Of a stretch of DNA of 64,000 bases, positions 7,706 through 15,733 are shown in pieces; the stretch's first letter is position 1; each line of letters starts with the position of its first letter. Source of the stretch: Salininema proteolyticum (GTDB lineage Bacteria > Actinomycetota > Actinomycetes > Mycobacteriales > Micromonosporaceae); contig NZ_JBHUNX010000001.1 in NCBI RefSeq assembly GCF_042685645.1, forward strand, positions 3,286,001 through 3,350,000. The letters run 5' to 3'. Below the pieces are notes generated by a model. That model was not told the DNA's origin, ran no database searches, and worked only from the letters and a program-made list of their open reading frames with translations. The position numbers and the translations under genes are program-made.

Positions 7706-8554
7706 TCAGCGATCGAGCAGGGCGTCGTAAACGTCGCGCTTGGACAGGCCGTACCGTTTGGCCACCTGCTTCATCGCCTCCTTGCGCGGCGTGCCCCGTC
7801 CTTCGAGCTCGGCGACCTCGTCGGCCAGCCGCTCGGGAGTGGCCTCGGAGGCGTCGGGGCCGGTCGATCCCGCCACCACGAGGGTGATCTCGCCGCGCGG
7901 CGCGTCGGCCCGCACGCCTTCCAGCAGCTCTCCGAGGGTCCCCCGGCGGACCTCCTCGTAGGTCTTGGTCAACTCGCGGCACAGGGCCGCCGGCCGGTCG
8001 GCGCCGAAGACCTCGGCCATCGCCACCAGGGTCGCCTCGACGCGGCGCGGCGACTCGAAGTAGACGGCCGTGCGCCCGTCGTCCTTGCGCTCGTCCAGCG
8101 TGCGCCGCAGCTCTCCGCCCTTGCGGGGCGGGAACCCCTCGAAGCTGAACCTGTCCGACGGCAGGCCCGAGAGCGCCAGCGCGGTGGTGGGGGCGCTGGG
8201 GCCGGGCACGGAGGTGATCGCGACGCCCGCTTCGATGGCGGCGCGTACGAGCCGGAAGCCGGGGTCGGAGACCGAGGGCATGCCGCCGTCGGTGATGACG
8301 GCGACGTCCTCTCCTCCGACCAGGCGTTCGACGAGGCCGGCGGTCTTGGCGCTCTCGTTGCCCTCGAAGTAGCTGACGAGGGAGGCCTCCGAGTTCACCC
8401 CGATTTCACCCAGGAGCCGCTTGAGGCGCCGCGTGTCCTCCGCGGCGATGACGTCCGCGCTGGAGAGGGCCTCTTTCAAACGGGGAGAGGCGTCTCCGGG
8501 GTTTCCCAGGGGGGCTCCCAGCAGGATGAGCCGACCGTATTCGCATCTTGACAC
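7706..8554 (-). CDS. rsmI: 16S rRNA (cytidine-1402-2'-O)-methyltransferase
   Basis: A 282-residue SAM-dependent methyltransferase of the tetrapyrrole-methylase fold that modifies C1402 in the ribosomal P site. Diagnostic motifs are LILLGAPLGNPGDAS, DVIAAEDTRRLKRLL, VAVITDGGMPSVSDPG and SVPGPSAPTTALALSGLP. The C-terminal helical region (KEAMKQVAKRYGLSKRDVYD) is also typical. The start is GTG; an AATACT box six bases upstream suggests a leaderless mRNA. The neighbours usually found with rsmI in actinobacteria (metG, tatD, rpf, ksgA) are absent. Confidence 0.93.
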   Translation of the reverse strand: MSRCEYGRLILLGAPLGNPGDASPRLKEALSSADVIAAEDTRRLKRLLGEIGVNSEASLVSYFEGNESAKTAGLVERLVGGEDVAVITDGGMPSVSDPGFRLVRAAIEAGVAITSVPGPSAPTTALALSGLPSDRFSFEGFPPRKGGELRRTLDERKDDGRTAVYFESPRRVEATLVAMAEVFGADRPAALCRELTKTYEEVRRGTLGELLEGVRADAPRGEITLVVAGSTGPDASEATPERLADEVAELEGRGTPRKEAMKQVAKRYGLSKRDVYDALLDR

Positions 8555-8815
8555 GTAGCCAGTATTGCCTAAGATGGATCAGGGTTTCGGCCAGGTTGCT
8601 CCGAAAGTTGCGGACTTCGCGTCCGGCGCCCGCCCGGGCGCGTCTGCATGTGCAGTCCGCATGCCCGACTTGTCGTTTTAAGGACATGATGGTGTTCAAA
8701 GCACCGCACATCCGGAATACTCGTCACTACAGTCTGCATCCACCTGTTCTTACGCCTTCGGGCGTGGGGAACACCCATACATCCGATAACCACTCTTGAC
8801 GCGGGGGTCGTTTTC

Positions 8816-9466
8816 ATGTCTTGGTTGATTCGGCTGGGCATTCCGGCGGCGTTGCTGGTCGCCGGGTATTTCGCCCTGGACTTCATCGCACGGCAATGGG
8901 TCTGGTTCGCCTCCCTGGCCGCCATCGCGGCGGCCACGGCGCTCTGCTCCTGGATCCTGTTCGGCAGGAACTGGAGGAGCGCGGGCGAGTACGACCTCGG
9001 TACGCGGGAGCGCGAAGAGATCATGCAGGATCTCGACACGCTGCCGGTCCCGCAGTTCGACCAGGCGGTCGGGGGCCTCCTGACGGACCTGGACGCCAAG
9101 CACGTCAAGCGCTTCGGGCACAAGGGGTCCGACCTGGGCTGCAATTTCGTGGTCACGCTCGTGGACGGCAAACGGGTCCTCGTGCGGGCGAAGAAGGACG
9201 ACGGGACCATGCGGCGCATGGGCGAGCGCCACCTCAAGGCGCTCGGCTGGGAGGCGAAACCGCGCTGGAAGTGCGACTTCGCCGTCCTGGTGACCAGCGG
9301 GGACCTGCACTGGATGAACTACGGCCTGCGCAACGACTCGCTCGCCCGCCACCTGGGGATCACTCTGGTGGACCGCAAGCGGCTGGCCACGTGGCTCGAC
9401 TCGGGCAGTCCGCCGGCGGTGCTCCGCCCCAACGTTCCCAAGCAGCTGACGTCGCAGGCGGCGTGA
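8816..9466 (+). CDS. Membrane-anchored Mrr-like (restriction endonuclease fold) protein
   Basis: A 216-residue protein with two N-terminal hydrophobic helices (about residues 4-24 and 28-50) followed by a soluble domain. That domain resembles the Mrr_cat/PD-(D/E)XK fold: VPQFDQAVGGLLTDLDAKHV (helix), GHKGSDLGCNFVVTLVDGKR (first metal Asp position), VLVRAKK (the ExK/QxK position, here RAK), and a terminal ITLVDRKRLATWL strand-helix. The unusual RAK weakens the catalytic prediction, so it may bind rather than cut DNA. No methylase partner is adjacent. No clear ribosome-binding site precedes the ATG. The 261 bp upstream hold a weak hairpin near 8748-8775. Confidence 0.6.
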   Translation: MSWLIRLGIPAALLVAGYFALDFIARQWVWFASLAAIAAATALCSWILFGRNWRSAGEYDLGTREREEIMQDLDTLPVPQFDQAVGGLLTDLDAKHVKRFGHKGSDLGCNFVVTLVDGKRVLVRAKKDDGTMRRMGERHLKALGWEAKPRWKCDFAVLVTSGDLHWMNYGLRNDSLARHLGITLVDRKRLATWLDSGSPPAVLRPNVPKQLTSQAA

Positions 9467-9542
9467 GCCGCCGACAATCGCATACCGTTATCGATTCGCG
9501 CCTTGGCGTGACGGCCGACCGGCCGTCGGCGCGATTTCCCAC

Positions 9543-9575
9543 AACGAGCGTCCACCCTTCGGGAAGGCGCTCGTT
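9543..9575 (+). terminator. Terminator after the Mrr-like gene
   Basis: Arms AACGAGCG (9543-9550) and CGCTCGTT (9568-9575) enclose an inner stem-loop with a TTCG apex, followed by TCTTCG. It lies between the Mrr-like gene and the promoter of the sulfur operon. Confidence 0.65.
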
Positions 9576-9593
9576 CTTCGCGTCCGGCTGTGG

Positions 9594-9599
9594 CAGACT
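9594..9599 (+). promoter_or_regulatory. -10 box of a leaderless promoter for the sulfur operon leader
   Basis: CAGACT ends six bases before the ATG of the leader ORF at 9606. The operon transcript would therefore begin at the leader peptide start codon and carry a 235-base leader ahead of the sulfite reductase gene. Confidence 0.45.
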
Positions 9600-9605
9600 G
9601 GGCGC

Positions 9606-9713
9606 ATGTCTCCTGTGCACGACTTCCGAGGTGTGGCCCGTCGCCACGTAGACCTGTGTCGTGTCTTCAGCGCCATGTGTCGCATGCGAATGCGCATGCC
9701 CGTGAGCGCCTGA
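9606..9713 (+). CDS. Putative Cys leader peptide of the sulfur operon
   Basis: A 35-codon ORF about 130 bp upstream of the sulfite reductase gene. It contains RRHVDLCRVFSAMCR with two TGT cysteine codons. As I recall, short peptides of the form RRHVDL.R..SA.CR are annotated as putative leader peptides before sulfur-assimilation genes in Streptomyces. Cysteine-sensing leader ORFs are also described in mycobacteria. The ORF is preceded by a leaderless-type -10 box and followed by a short hairpin (CCTCC, GGAGG, 9716-9729). The likely role is translational or attenuation control by Cys-tRNA supply. Confidence 0.65.
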   Translation: MSPVHDFRGVARRHVDLCRVFSAMCRMRMRMPVSA

Positions 9714-9840
9714 GCCCTCCGTTCGGAGGATTCCTTCCGCGCCCCGCCGTCGAGGCCGCAGAGCGCCCTGAGTTACCGGCCGCCGTCCGTCCGCGGCCAT
9801 GCTTCCCAGCTTTCACCGGACCTATAAGGAGAGCCGCACC

Positions 9841-11514
9841 GTGTCTGCCACACCCGTCGAGACCTCACCCCGCAAGCGCCGAAAGCGCGGCGAGGGGCAG
9901 TGGGCCCTGGGGCACAGGGAGCCCCTCAACAAGAACGAGCAGGGCAAGAAGGACGACAACCCGCTCAACGTCCGCGCCCGCATCGAGGGCATCTACGCCC
10001 ACAACGGTTTCGACTCCATTGACCCCGCCGACTTGCGGGGTCGTTTTCGCTGGTGGGGCCTGTACACGCAGCGGCGTCCAGGGATCGCCGGCGGCAAGAC
10101 CAGCACTCTGGAGGACGAGGAGCTGGACGACCGCTACTTCATGATGCGCGTGCGCATGGACGGCGGACAGCTGTCGGTGGCCCAGCTGCGGGCCGTCGCC
10201 GGCATCTCCACCGACTTCGCGCGCGACACCGCCGACGTCACCGACCGGCAGAACGTCCAGTACCACTGGATCCGCATCGAGGACGTGCCGGAGATCTGGC
10301 GCCGCCTGGAGGAGGTCGGCCTGGACACGCAGGAGGCCTGCGGCGACTGCCCGCGCGTCATCCTGGGATCGCCCGTGGCCGGCGTGGCCGACGGCGAGGC
10401 GATCGACCCGACCGAGCAGATCGAGGAGATCTACGACCACTTCGTCGGGGACAAGTCCCTGTCGAACCTGCCGCGCAAGTTCAAGTCGGCGATCTCCTGG
10501 CTGCCGGACATCCCCTACGAGTGCAACGACATCTCCCTGCTGGGGGCCCACCACCCCGAGCACGGGCCGGGCTTCGACCTGTGGGTCGGCGGGGGCCTCT
10601 CCACCAACCCGATGTTCGCCCAGCGGCTGGGCGTGTGGGTCTCCCAGGAGGACATCGCCGAGGTGTGGGTCAACGTGGTCCGCATCTTCCGCGACTGGGG
10701 ATACCGCCGCCTGCGCACCCGCGCCCGCCTAAAGTTCCTCGTGAAGGACTGGGGCGCCGAGAAGTTCCGCGAGGTCCTCGAGAGCGAGCACTACCTCGGC
10801 CGCGAACTGCCGCGCCTGGAGGCGCCGCCGGTGCCGGAGAAGCTGATCGACCACATCGGCGTGCACAAGCAGGCCGACGGGAACTTCTACATCGGCGCCG
10901 CCCCCGTGGCGGGCCGCGTCTCGGGCGAGCTGCTGAACAAGCTGGCCGACGTGGCCGAGCGGCACGGCTCCGACCGGGTCCGCACCACTCCCATGCAGAA
11001 GCTCCTGGTCCTGGACGTCGCCCCGGAGAAGGTCGACGCCGTCGTCGCCGACCTGGAGGCGGTGGGCCTGAGCGCCAACCCGTCCCCGTGGCGCCGTTCC
11101 ACCATGGCGTGCACCGGGATCGAGTTCTGCAAGCTCGCCATCGTCGACACCAAGGACCGCGCCCGCGACCTCGTCGCCGAGCTGGAGAGGCGCATCCCCG
11201 AGCTGGACGTGCCGATCTCCGTGCACCTCAACGGCTGCCCCAACGCCTGTGCCCGCACCCAGACGGCCGACATCGGCCTGAAGGGCCAGCTGGTCCTCAA
11301 GGACGGCGAGCAGGTGGAGGGCTTCCAGGTGCACCTGGGCGGCGGGCACGCCTCGCAGGCCTCCTTCGGGCGCAAGGCCCGCGGCCTCAAGGTCGCCTCG
11401 GCCGACCTGGACGACTACGTCGAGCGCCTCACCCGCCGCTACCTCGACCAGCGCGAGAGCGGCGAGTCCTTCGCCAAGTGGGTGCACCGCGCCGAGGAGG
11501 GGGACCTCCAGTGA
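9841..11514 (+). CDS. sir: Ferredoxin-dependent sulfite/nitrite reductase
   Basis: A 557-residue siroheme [4Fe-4S] reductase that takes sulfite to sulfide with six electrons from ferredoxin. It has two NIR_SIR ferredoxin-like/catalytic repeats. The cluster and siroheme ligands are Cys424 and Cys430 (CTGIEFC) plus Cys466 and Cys470 (NGCPNAC), i.e. the CX5C...CX3C pattern. Sulfite rather than nitrite is inferred from the neighbours cysH and the siroheme chelatase. The start is GTG at 9841, eight bases after AAGGAGAG; an upstream in-frame ATG at 9799 lacks a ribosome-binding site. The stop overlaps the next gene in a GTGA. Confidence 0.93.
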   Translation: MSATPVETSPRKRRKRGEGQWALGHREPLNKNEQGKKDDNPLNVRARIEGIYAHNGFDSIDPADLRGRFRWWGLYTQRRPGIAGGKTSTLEDEELDDRYFMMRVRMDGGQLSVAQLRAVAGISTDFARDTADVTDRQNVQYHWIRIEDVPEIWRRLEEVGLDTQEACGDCPRVILGSPVAGVADGEAIDPTEQIEEIYDHFVGDKSLSNLPRKFKSAISWLPDIPYECNDISLLGAHHPEHGPGFDLWVGGGLSTNPMFAQRLGVWVSQEDIAEVWVNVVRIFRDWGYRRLRTRARLKFLVKDWGAEKFREVLESEHYLGRELPRLEAPPVPEKLIDHIGVHKQADGNFYIGAAPVAGRVSGELLNKLADVAERHGSDRVRTTPMQKLLVLDVAPEKVDAVVADLEAVGLSANPSPWRRSTMACTGIEFCKLAIVDTKDRARDLVAELERRIPELDVPISVHLNGCPNACARTQTADIGLKGQLVLKDGEQVEGFQVHLGGGHASQASFGRKARGLKVASADLDDYVERLTRRYLDQRESGESFAKWVHRAEEGDLQ

Positions 11515-11714
11515 GCGCGCGCATGGTCCCCTACCTCTGCCCGTACTGCGGCGACGAAGACCTGGTTCCGCACGAAGACGAGACCGGTGAGGTGAAGGGC
11601 GCGTGGCACTGCCACTCCTGCACCCGGATCTTCACCGTCCGATACCACGGCATGGAGGCGCCGGCGACGACGCCCGTCCCCGATCTCGGGGGCGGCTCGC
11701 CCAAGGCGCCCTAG
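11511..11714 (+). CDS. Small zinc-ribbon protein of the sulfur operon
   Basis: A 67-residue protein starting at a GTG that overlaps the sir stop. It has two CXXC knuckles (CPYC and CHSC, 21 residues apart), which form a zinc ribbon, and a Pro/Gly-rich tail. A small protein at this position between sulfite reductase and cysH is, as I recall, conserved in Streptomyces. Its role is unknown; it might bind or guard a metal centre or regulate the operon. Translational coupling suggests equimolar synthesis with Sir. Confidence 0.8.
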   Translation: MSARMVPYLCPYCGDEDLVPHEDETGEVKGAWHCHSCTRIFTVRYHGMEAPATTPVPDLGGGSPKAP

Positions 11715-11732
11715 GCCAGAACAGGAAGCAGA

Positions 11733-12443
11733 ATGAACACCAGTTCCTCGGACAAGACAGTTCCCCGCGACCCCTTCGACCTGCGCGACCTCGCCCAGGA
11801 GGCCGGACGGGACCTGGAGGGCCGCTCGGCCCACGGGATCCTCGAGTGGGCGTTCGGCGAGTTCGGCGAGCGCATGTGCGTGACCTCTTCCTTCGCCGAC
11901 GCCGTCGTCGTGCACCTCGCCTCGCAGGTGGCTCCCGGCGTCGACGTGGTCTTCCTCGACACCGGCCTGCACTTCCCCGAGACGCTGCGGACCCGCGACC
12001 TGGTGCGGAGCACCATGGACGTCACGATCCGCGACATCGAGCCGGAGCAGACCGTCGGCGGCCAGGACGGCGAGTTCGGGCCGCGCCTGTTCGACCGCTC
12101 CCCCGACGAATGCTGCGCCCTGCGCAAGGTGCTGCCGCTCAACCGGGCGCTGAAGGACTACGACGCCTGGGCCACGGGCCTGCGCCGCGACGAGTCCCCG
12201 ACCCGCGCGGAGACGCCGGTTGTCGGTTTCGACCTCAACCGCCAGAAGGTCAAGGTCGCCCCGATCGCGCAGTGGACCGAGCGCGACGTCCAGGACTACA
12301 TCGCCGAGCATTCCATTCCGGTCAATCCGCTGATCTCCATGGGATTCGAGTCGGTCGGCTGCTGGCCGTGCACCGCTCGCGGGGGCGGCCGGGCCGGGCG
12401 CTGGGCCGGGTTGGAGAAGACCGAGTGCGGGATCCACTCATGA
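11733..12443 (+). CDS. cysH: Phosphoadenylyl/adenylyl-sulfate reductase
   Basis: A 236-residue thioredoxin-dependent reductase that releases sulfite from activated sulfate. The two cysteine pairs DECCALRKV and GCWPCT provide ligands for a [4Fe-4S] cluster, which marks the APS-using bacterial type. The catalytic cysteine is in the C-terminal ECGIHS. FLDTGLHFPET and TGLRRDESPTR are substrate-binding motifs. It lies 18 bp after the zinc-ribbon gene and overlaps cbiX by four bases (ATGA). The sulfate-activating genes cysDN are not in the window. Confidence 0.93.
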   Translation: MNTSSSDKTVPRDPFDLRDLAQEAGRDLEGRSAHGILEWAFGEFGERMCVTSSFADAVVVHLASQVAPGVDVVFLDTGLHFPETLRTRDLVRSTMDVTIRDIEPEQTVGGQDGEFGPRLFDRSPDECCALRKVLPLNRALKDYDAWATGLRRDESPTRAETPVVGFDLNRQKVKVAPIAQWTERDVQDYIAEHSIPVNPLISMGFESVGCWPCTARGGGRAGRWAGLEKTECGIHS

Positions 12444-13150
12444 GGGCCGTTCCGCACCGCCGCGCCGAGTCCGCCGCTCCGGCGGTCCTCGTCGCCCACG
12501 GCAGCAGGGATCCGCGCTCGGCGGCCGTCGTGCACAATATCGCCATCGCCGCCGGGATGCTCCCGGGCTTCCTGGGCTTCAACGACCCGACGCCCCTGGC
12601 CGTGGCCGAGAGCCTGGCCCGCGCGGGGCACTCGCGGCTGACGCTCGTCCCGCTGCTGCTGACCGACGCCTACCACTCCCGGGTCGACATTCCCGAGGCG
12701 GCGCGGTCCATCAGAGATGAGCTGGGTGTCGATGTCTCGCTCGCTCCTCCGGTGGGCGACACCGGGCTCGCGCACTCGCTGACGCGGTCGCTGCCGTCGG
12801 TGGACGCCGTGGTGGTCTCCGCCGCCGGAACGTCGGTCGAGTCGGGTCGCGCCCATGTCGCCGACGTCGCGCGCGTGGTGGGGAATCTGCTGGAGGTGCC
12901 CGCCCTGGAGGCTTTCGCGACCGGGCCGGGGAACCGTCCGGGCGAGGCCGTCCGGCGTTTGCGGGCCGGCGGGGCGCGGCGCGTCGCCGCGCTGCACTAC
13001 TTCATCGCTCCGGGGATGCTCTGCGACAGGGCCGTCGAGGACGCCCTGGAGGCCGGGGCCGACTTCGCCGGTCCCCCGCTGGGGCCGTCCACCGAGCTGC
13101 TGCGGCTGCTGGAGGACAGGAAGAACGCCGAGGTCGGCGTCCTGGTCTGA
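12440..13150 (+). CDS. CbiX/SirB-type sirohydrochlorin chelatase
   Basis: A 236-residue protein of the CbiX family. AVLVAHGSRDPRS carries the metal-binding His near the N-terminus and VPLLLTDAYHSRVDIP the second metal-site His. The second half repeats the fold (LHYFIAPGMLCDRA). In this operon the likely job is insertion of iron into sirohydrochlorin to make siroheme for Sir, rather than cobalt for B12. The ATG overlaps the cysH stop by four bases. It is the last gene of the operon. Confidence 0.88.
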   Translation: MRAVPHRRAESAAPAVLVAHGSRDPRSAAVVHNIAIAAGMLPGFLGFNDPTPLAVAESLARAGHSRLTLVPLLLTDAYHSRVDIPEAARSIRDELGVDVSLAPPVGDTGLAHSLTRSLPSVDAVVVSAAGTSVESGRAHVADVARVVGNLLEVPALEAFATGPGNRPGEAVRRLRAGGARRVAALHYFIAPGMLCDRAVEDALEAGADFAGPPLGPSTELLRLLEDRKNAEVGVLV

Positions 13151-13161
13151 CAACTCGTTCG

Positions 13162-13206
13162 AAGGCCGGTCTCCCCGGCGCCGCCGGCGCTCGGAGGGGC
13201 CGGCCT
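13162..13206 (+). terminator. Terminator of the sulfur operon
   Basis: A long GC-rich imperfect hairpin whose outer arms (AGGCCGG / CCGGCCT) enclose the inner symmetric element GGCGCCGCCGGCGC. It begins 12 bp after the chelatase stop. Confidence 0.6.
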
Positions 13207-13232
13207 ATATGGATATTTCCCGTCGGCGCCGC

Positions 13233-13409
13233 GCGGAGCGTCGGCGGCGATCCGGTGTCCTACGCAAGGAGCGGAATCGTGTCCCAGCGCGTCAGATCCG
13301 TTCTTTCGCGCGGTCGAGGCGTCCCGGCGGACGTCCGACCACCCGAAAGGACGGAGACGGCGTGCTGGGGCGCGATTCCGCGGTCACCACCGACAGGAAG
13401 CAATCATCT
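13233..13409. repeat. 177-bp interspersed repeat, copy 1
   Basis: This block aligns without gaps to 18770-18946 in the same orientation, with about 16 differences by my hand count (about 91% identity). It lies in the gap between the chelatase gene and a membrane-protein gene on the other strand, and its last two bases enter that gene's stop codon. Recognisable cores are CGGAATCGTGTCCCAGCGCG and CACCACCGACAGGAAGCAAT. It has no transposase and no terminal inverted repeats that I can see. Confidence 0.85.
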
Positions 13410-13848
13410 ATTCGTCCCCGGTGCCGATGGACCGGTCGTTGAATCCCACGAACTCCCTGGTGGAGGGTGACATCAGTGCCACGCCGAGCAGGATCATCAC
13501 GGTCCACACGGCGAGGGCGGCCTCCATGCCGCCCGACTCCTTGAGGAAGTAGCCCACCGGGGCGAGCATGAGCGCTCCGAACATGCCCCGCGAGACGGTG
13601 TTGCGCCCTTCCCACAGGCCCTTGGCGGCGAAGCCGAAGAACGCGGCCAGGACCGCGTACACCAGCGTCATTCCCAGGGCCGGCATGAAGCCGTCGGTGT
13701 TGTGCACGAGGCCGTCGTACACGGCATAGCCGGCCAGGCCGACCATGCCCAGGGCCATGGCCGCCAAGAGGGCGACCGCTCCCTTCACCGAGCCGGGGCG
13801 ATCGGTCCGCTCCGGCGACTCCGCGTTCTCCATCTGCTGTGAGCTCAC
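13408..13848 (-). CDS. Small four-helix membrane protein, function unknown
   Basis: A 146-residue protein with four hydrophobic segments (about residues 24-44, 56-75, 85-100 and 108-125) and polar ends. I do not recognise a family with certainty. It starts with GTG at 13848, six bases after a TACTGT -10 box, so a leaderless mRNA is likely; an alternative ATG lies at 13833. It is divergent from the diacylglycerol kinase gene, and the two promoters overlap within 13854-13894. Confidence 0.75.
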   Translation of the reverse strand: MSSQQMENAESPERTDRPGSVKGAVALLAAMALGMVGLAGYAVYDGLVHNTDGFMPALGMTLVYAVLAAFFGFAAKGLWEGRNTVSRGMFGALMLAPVGYFLKESGGMEAALAVWTVMILLGVALMSPSTREFVGFNDRSIGTGDE

Positions 13849-13893
13849 CTGACTACAGTATCGCGGAGTGCCGTTTGCGGCTAAAGTGGCTGT

Positions 13894-14829
13894 ATGCGTG
13901 CCCTCCTCATAGTGAATCCGAAGGCAACGGCCACTTCGCCGCGCCGCCTGCGGCGCGTGGTGCGCTCCCTCGAGGAGTACGCGCGGCCCATGGTGGAGTT
14001 CACGCGCGCCCGCGGCCACGGCGAGGAGCTGGCCGCCCGGGCCGCCGAGCGGGGCCTTCCGGTCGTACTCACGCTCTCCGGCGACGGGACGCTCAACGAG
14101 GTCGTCAACGGGCTCCTGGCCGACGGCCGGACCGCCGAGGAGTCGCCCGTGCTGGGGCCCATCCCCGGGGGGTCCACCAACGTCTTCGCGCGAGCCCTCG
14201 GGCTGCCCGCCGACCGCCGCCGGGCCGTCTGGGCGATAGGGCACCGCCTCGAGACGGGACGGTACCGCAAGGTGTCCCTCGGAAGGGTGGACGACGGTTC
14301 GCGCTCGCGGCTGTTCACCTTCACGACGGGACTCGGCTGGGACGCGTCGGTCATCCGGCGTGTCGAGGAGTACCGGCGAAAGGGGCGCCGCTCCTCCCCC
14401 GCGCTGTACATGCGCGCCATCATGGCGGAGGTGAACACGATTGGGGCCCAGGCCGACTCGATCGGCGTCTGCCTTCCATCGGGGATCGCCGACCCGTCGA
14501 CGGGGATGGTGGTGGTCCAGAATTGCGCCCCGTGGACGTACGTCGGGAGCTTCCCGGTGAATCTCAACGCGCGGGCGTCCTTTAATACTGGACTTGACGC
14601 CCTGGTTTTGCGTAAACTCGGGTTGTCGGCCGCCGCGCACACGGCGGCGGCGCTGATGTCAGGCCGCGAGGTTCCCGATGGTAAACATGCGGTGACTTAT
14701 CACGATTTGTCATCAATTCGGCTCCAGGCCGATCAACCTCAGCCATTCCATCTCGATGGCGATTATCTTGGAGAGCGTCGGGAATTGTCGCTTTCCGCGG
14801 TGCCGCAGGCATTGAGGGTGGCGGCTTGA
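13894..14829 (+). CDS. Diacylglycerol/lipid kinase (DAGK catalytic domain)
   Basis: A 311-residue lipid kinase of the DgkB/YegS group. LLIVNPKAT at the start, LSGDGTLNEVVNGL near residue 65 and GPIPGGSTNVFARALG near residue 90 are the nucleotide-binding motifs. It would phosphorylate diacylglycerol or a related lipid at the inner membrane face. A TAAAGT -10 box ends six bases before the ATG, so the mRNA is probably leaderless. Oddity: from about 14578 to the stop the codons become AT-ending, unlike the first three quarters of the gene. Confidence 0.9.
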   Translation: MRALLIVNPKATATSPRRLRRVVRSLEEYARPMVEFTRARGHGEELAARAAERGLPVVLTLSGDGTLNEVVNGLLADGRTAEESPVLGPIPGGSTNVFARALGLPADRRRAVWAIGHRLETGRYRKVSLGRVDDGSRSRLFTFTTGLGWDASVIRRVEEYRRKGRRSSPALYMRAIMAEVNTIGAQADSIGVCLPSGIADPSTGMVVVQNCAPWTYVGSFPVNLNARASFNTGLDALVLRKLGLSAAAHTAAALMSGREVPDGKHAVTYHDLSSIRLQADQPQPFHLDGDYLGERRELSLSAVPQALRVAA

Positions 14830-15733
14830 CCGGACGGCCGGTATCGGGGCAGTCCCAGACAGTGCCTCCGAACAGATGTTTTACGACACTCGTTCGAAGG
14901 AAAGACTGTTAACAACTTGGGAAAAATATGAGTCAGACTATTGACATCAGGCCCTGAAACAGGCAGTGTAGAACACGCCGTCAGATTGCGGCGGTGTTGA
15001 GACTTGAAAACAGAATATTGAATTATGGTGTGTGATAGATGCACAAGGGAGCCCGTCGGCCTGCGCCGCCCGCTCGCCGCTCTCTAAGCGGATCCAGCGG
15101 ACGTCCCGCAGCCGAGGGACTGGTCGTTTCGTTCTTCCCCCGTGATGTGCCATCGTAGTACCGGCGCGCTCGCGCCCCGGCAACGACTGCCTGCCCGTGG
15201 ACAGCTTGTCCTCAGTACCCATGGGCACGCAATCGCCGACCGGGCCTGTGCCTTGCCGACTCCGCGATAGGCCTCACGAGGAACCGAACAGGTGCGGTCT
15301 CTGCGAACACCGGAAGTCGATATGGCAACTCGTCGCCCGTCGGACCATGATGCGGATCACTGGATCCATCGGACGGCGTGGCATCACTACTATTGGAGTT
15401 TGTCATATCGCTTCAGGCGAATGTCAGCGACCCCCTACCGAGTTCGAAACCGGCGTATGACCGGGCGGTTCGATGAGGAATCGCGGATCCGGAAGCCGCC
15501 TGTCTCCGACACCCGCGTCGAGCAGGGGCACGAAGGCGCGCCACGTCCGCCTCGCGCGGCCGGGCGACCGACTCGCCGTCGTTTCCGCGATACGGATTCG
15601 CGCGTCGGCTTGTGAAACCGTTCACAAGCTAAGCGTTCCGAACCGGGCCGCCGACGACTCCGGTCCCCCGATCGAGCGACCACCGAGCATCCCGCACAAC
15701 ACCCGACCACTAATGTCAAGCAAGGAGATTTTG
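14830..15733. other. Long intergenic region upstream of whiB
   Basis: About 900 bp without a convincing gene. The first 220 bp (to about 15050) are clearly AT-richer than anything nearby and continue the AT-rich 3' end of the kinase gene. A TTGACA (14941-14946) with a weak CAGTGT 17 bp later (14964-14969) could start a small RNA or a long whiB leader. The middle (15050-15600) returns to high GC with no strong structure. A CRP-like palindrome is near the end. The short ORFs here lack ribosome-binding sites and normal codon bias. Confidence 0.5.
15608..15629. promoter_or_regulatory. CRP-like operator upstream of whiB
   Basis: Perfect 9-bp arms GCTTGTGAA and TTCACAAGC are separated by four bases. 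This contains the CRP/GlxR consensus TGTGA-N6-TCACA. It lies 104 bp upstream of the whiB start. In Mycobacterium tuberculosis whiB1 is known to be controlled by cAMP-CRP, so the site is probably functional and the control conserved. Confidence 0.75.

Noticed and set aside
15425..15460. Possible tRNA T-arm (GAGTTCGAAACC)
   Set aside because: No acceptor, D or anticodon stems can be built upstream.
15197..15700. Several 60-107 residue ORFs upstream of whiB1
   Set aside because: No ribosome-binding sites, no codon bias and no recognisable motifs; the region is better treated as regulatory.
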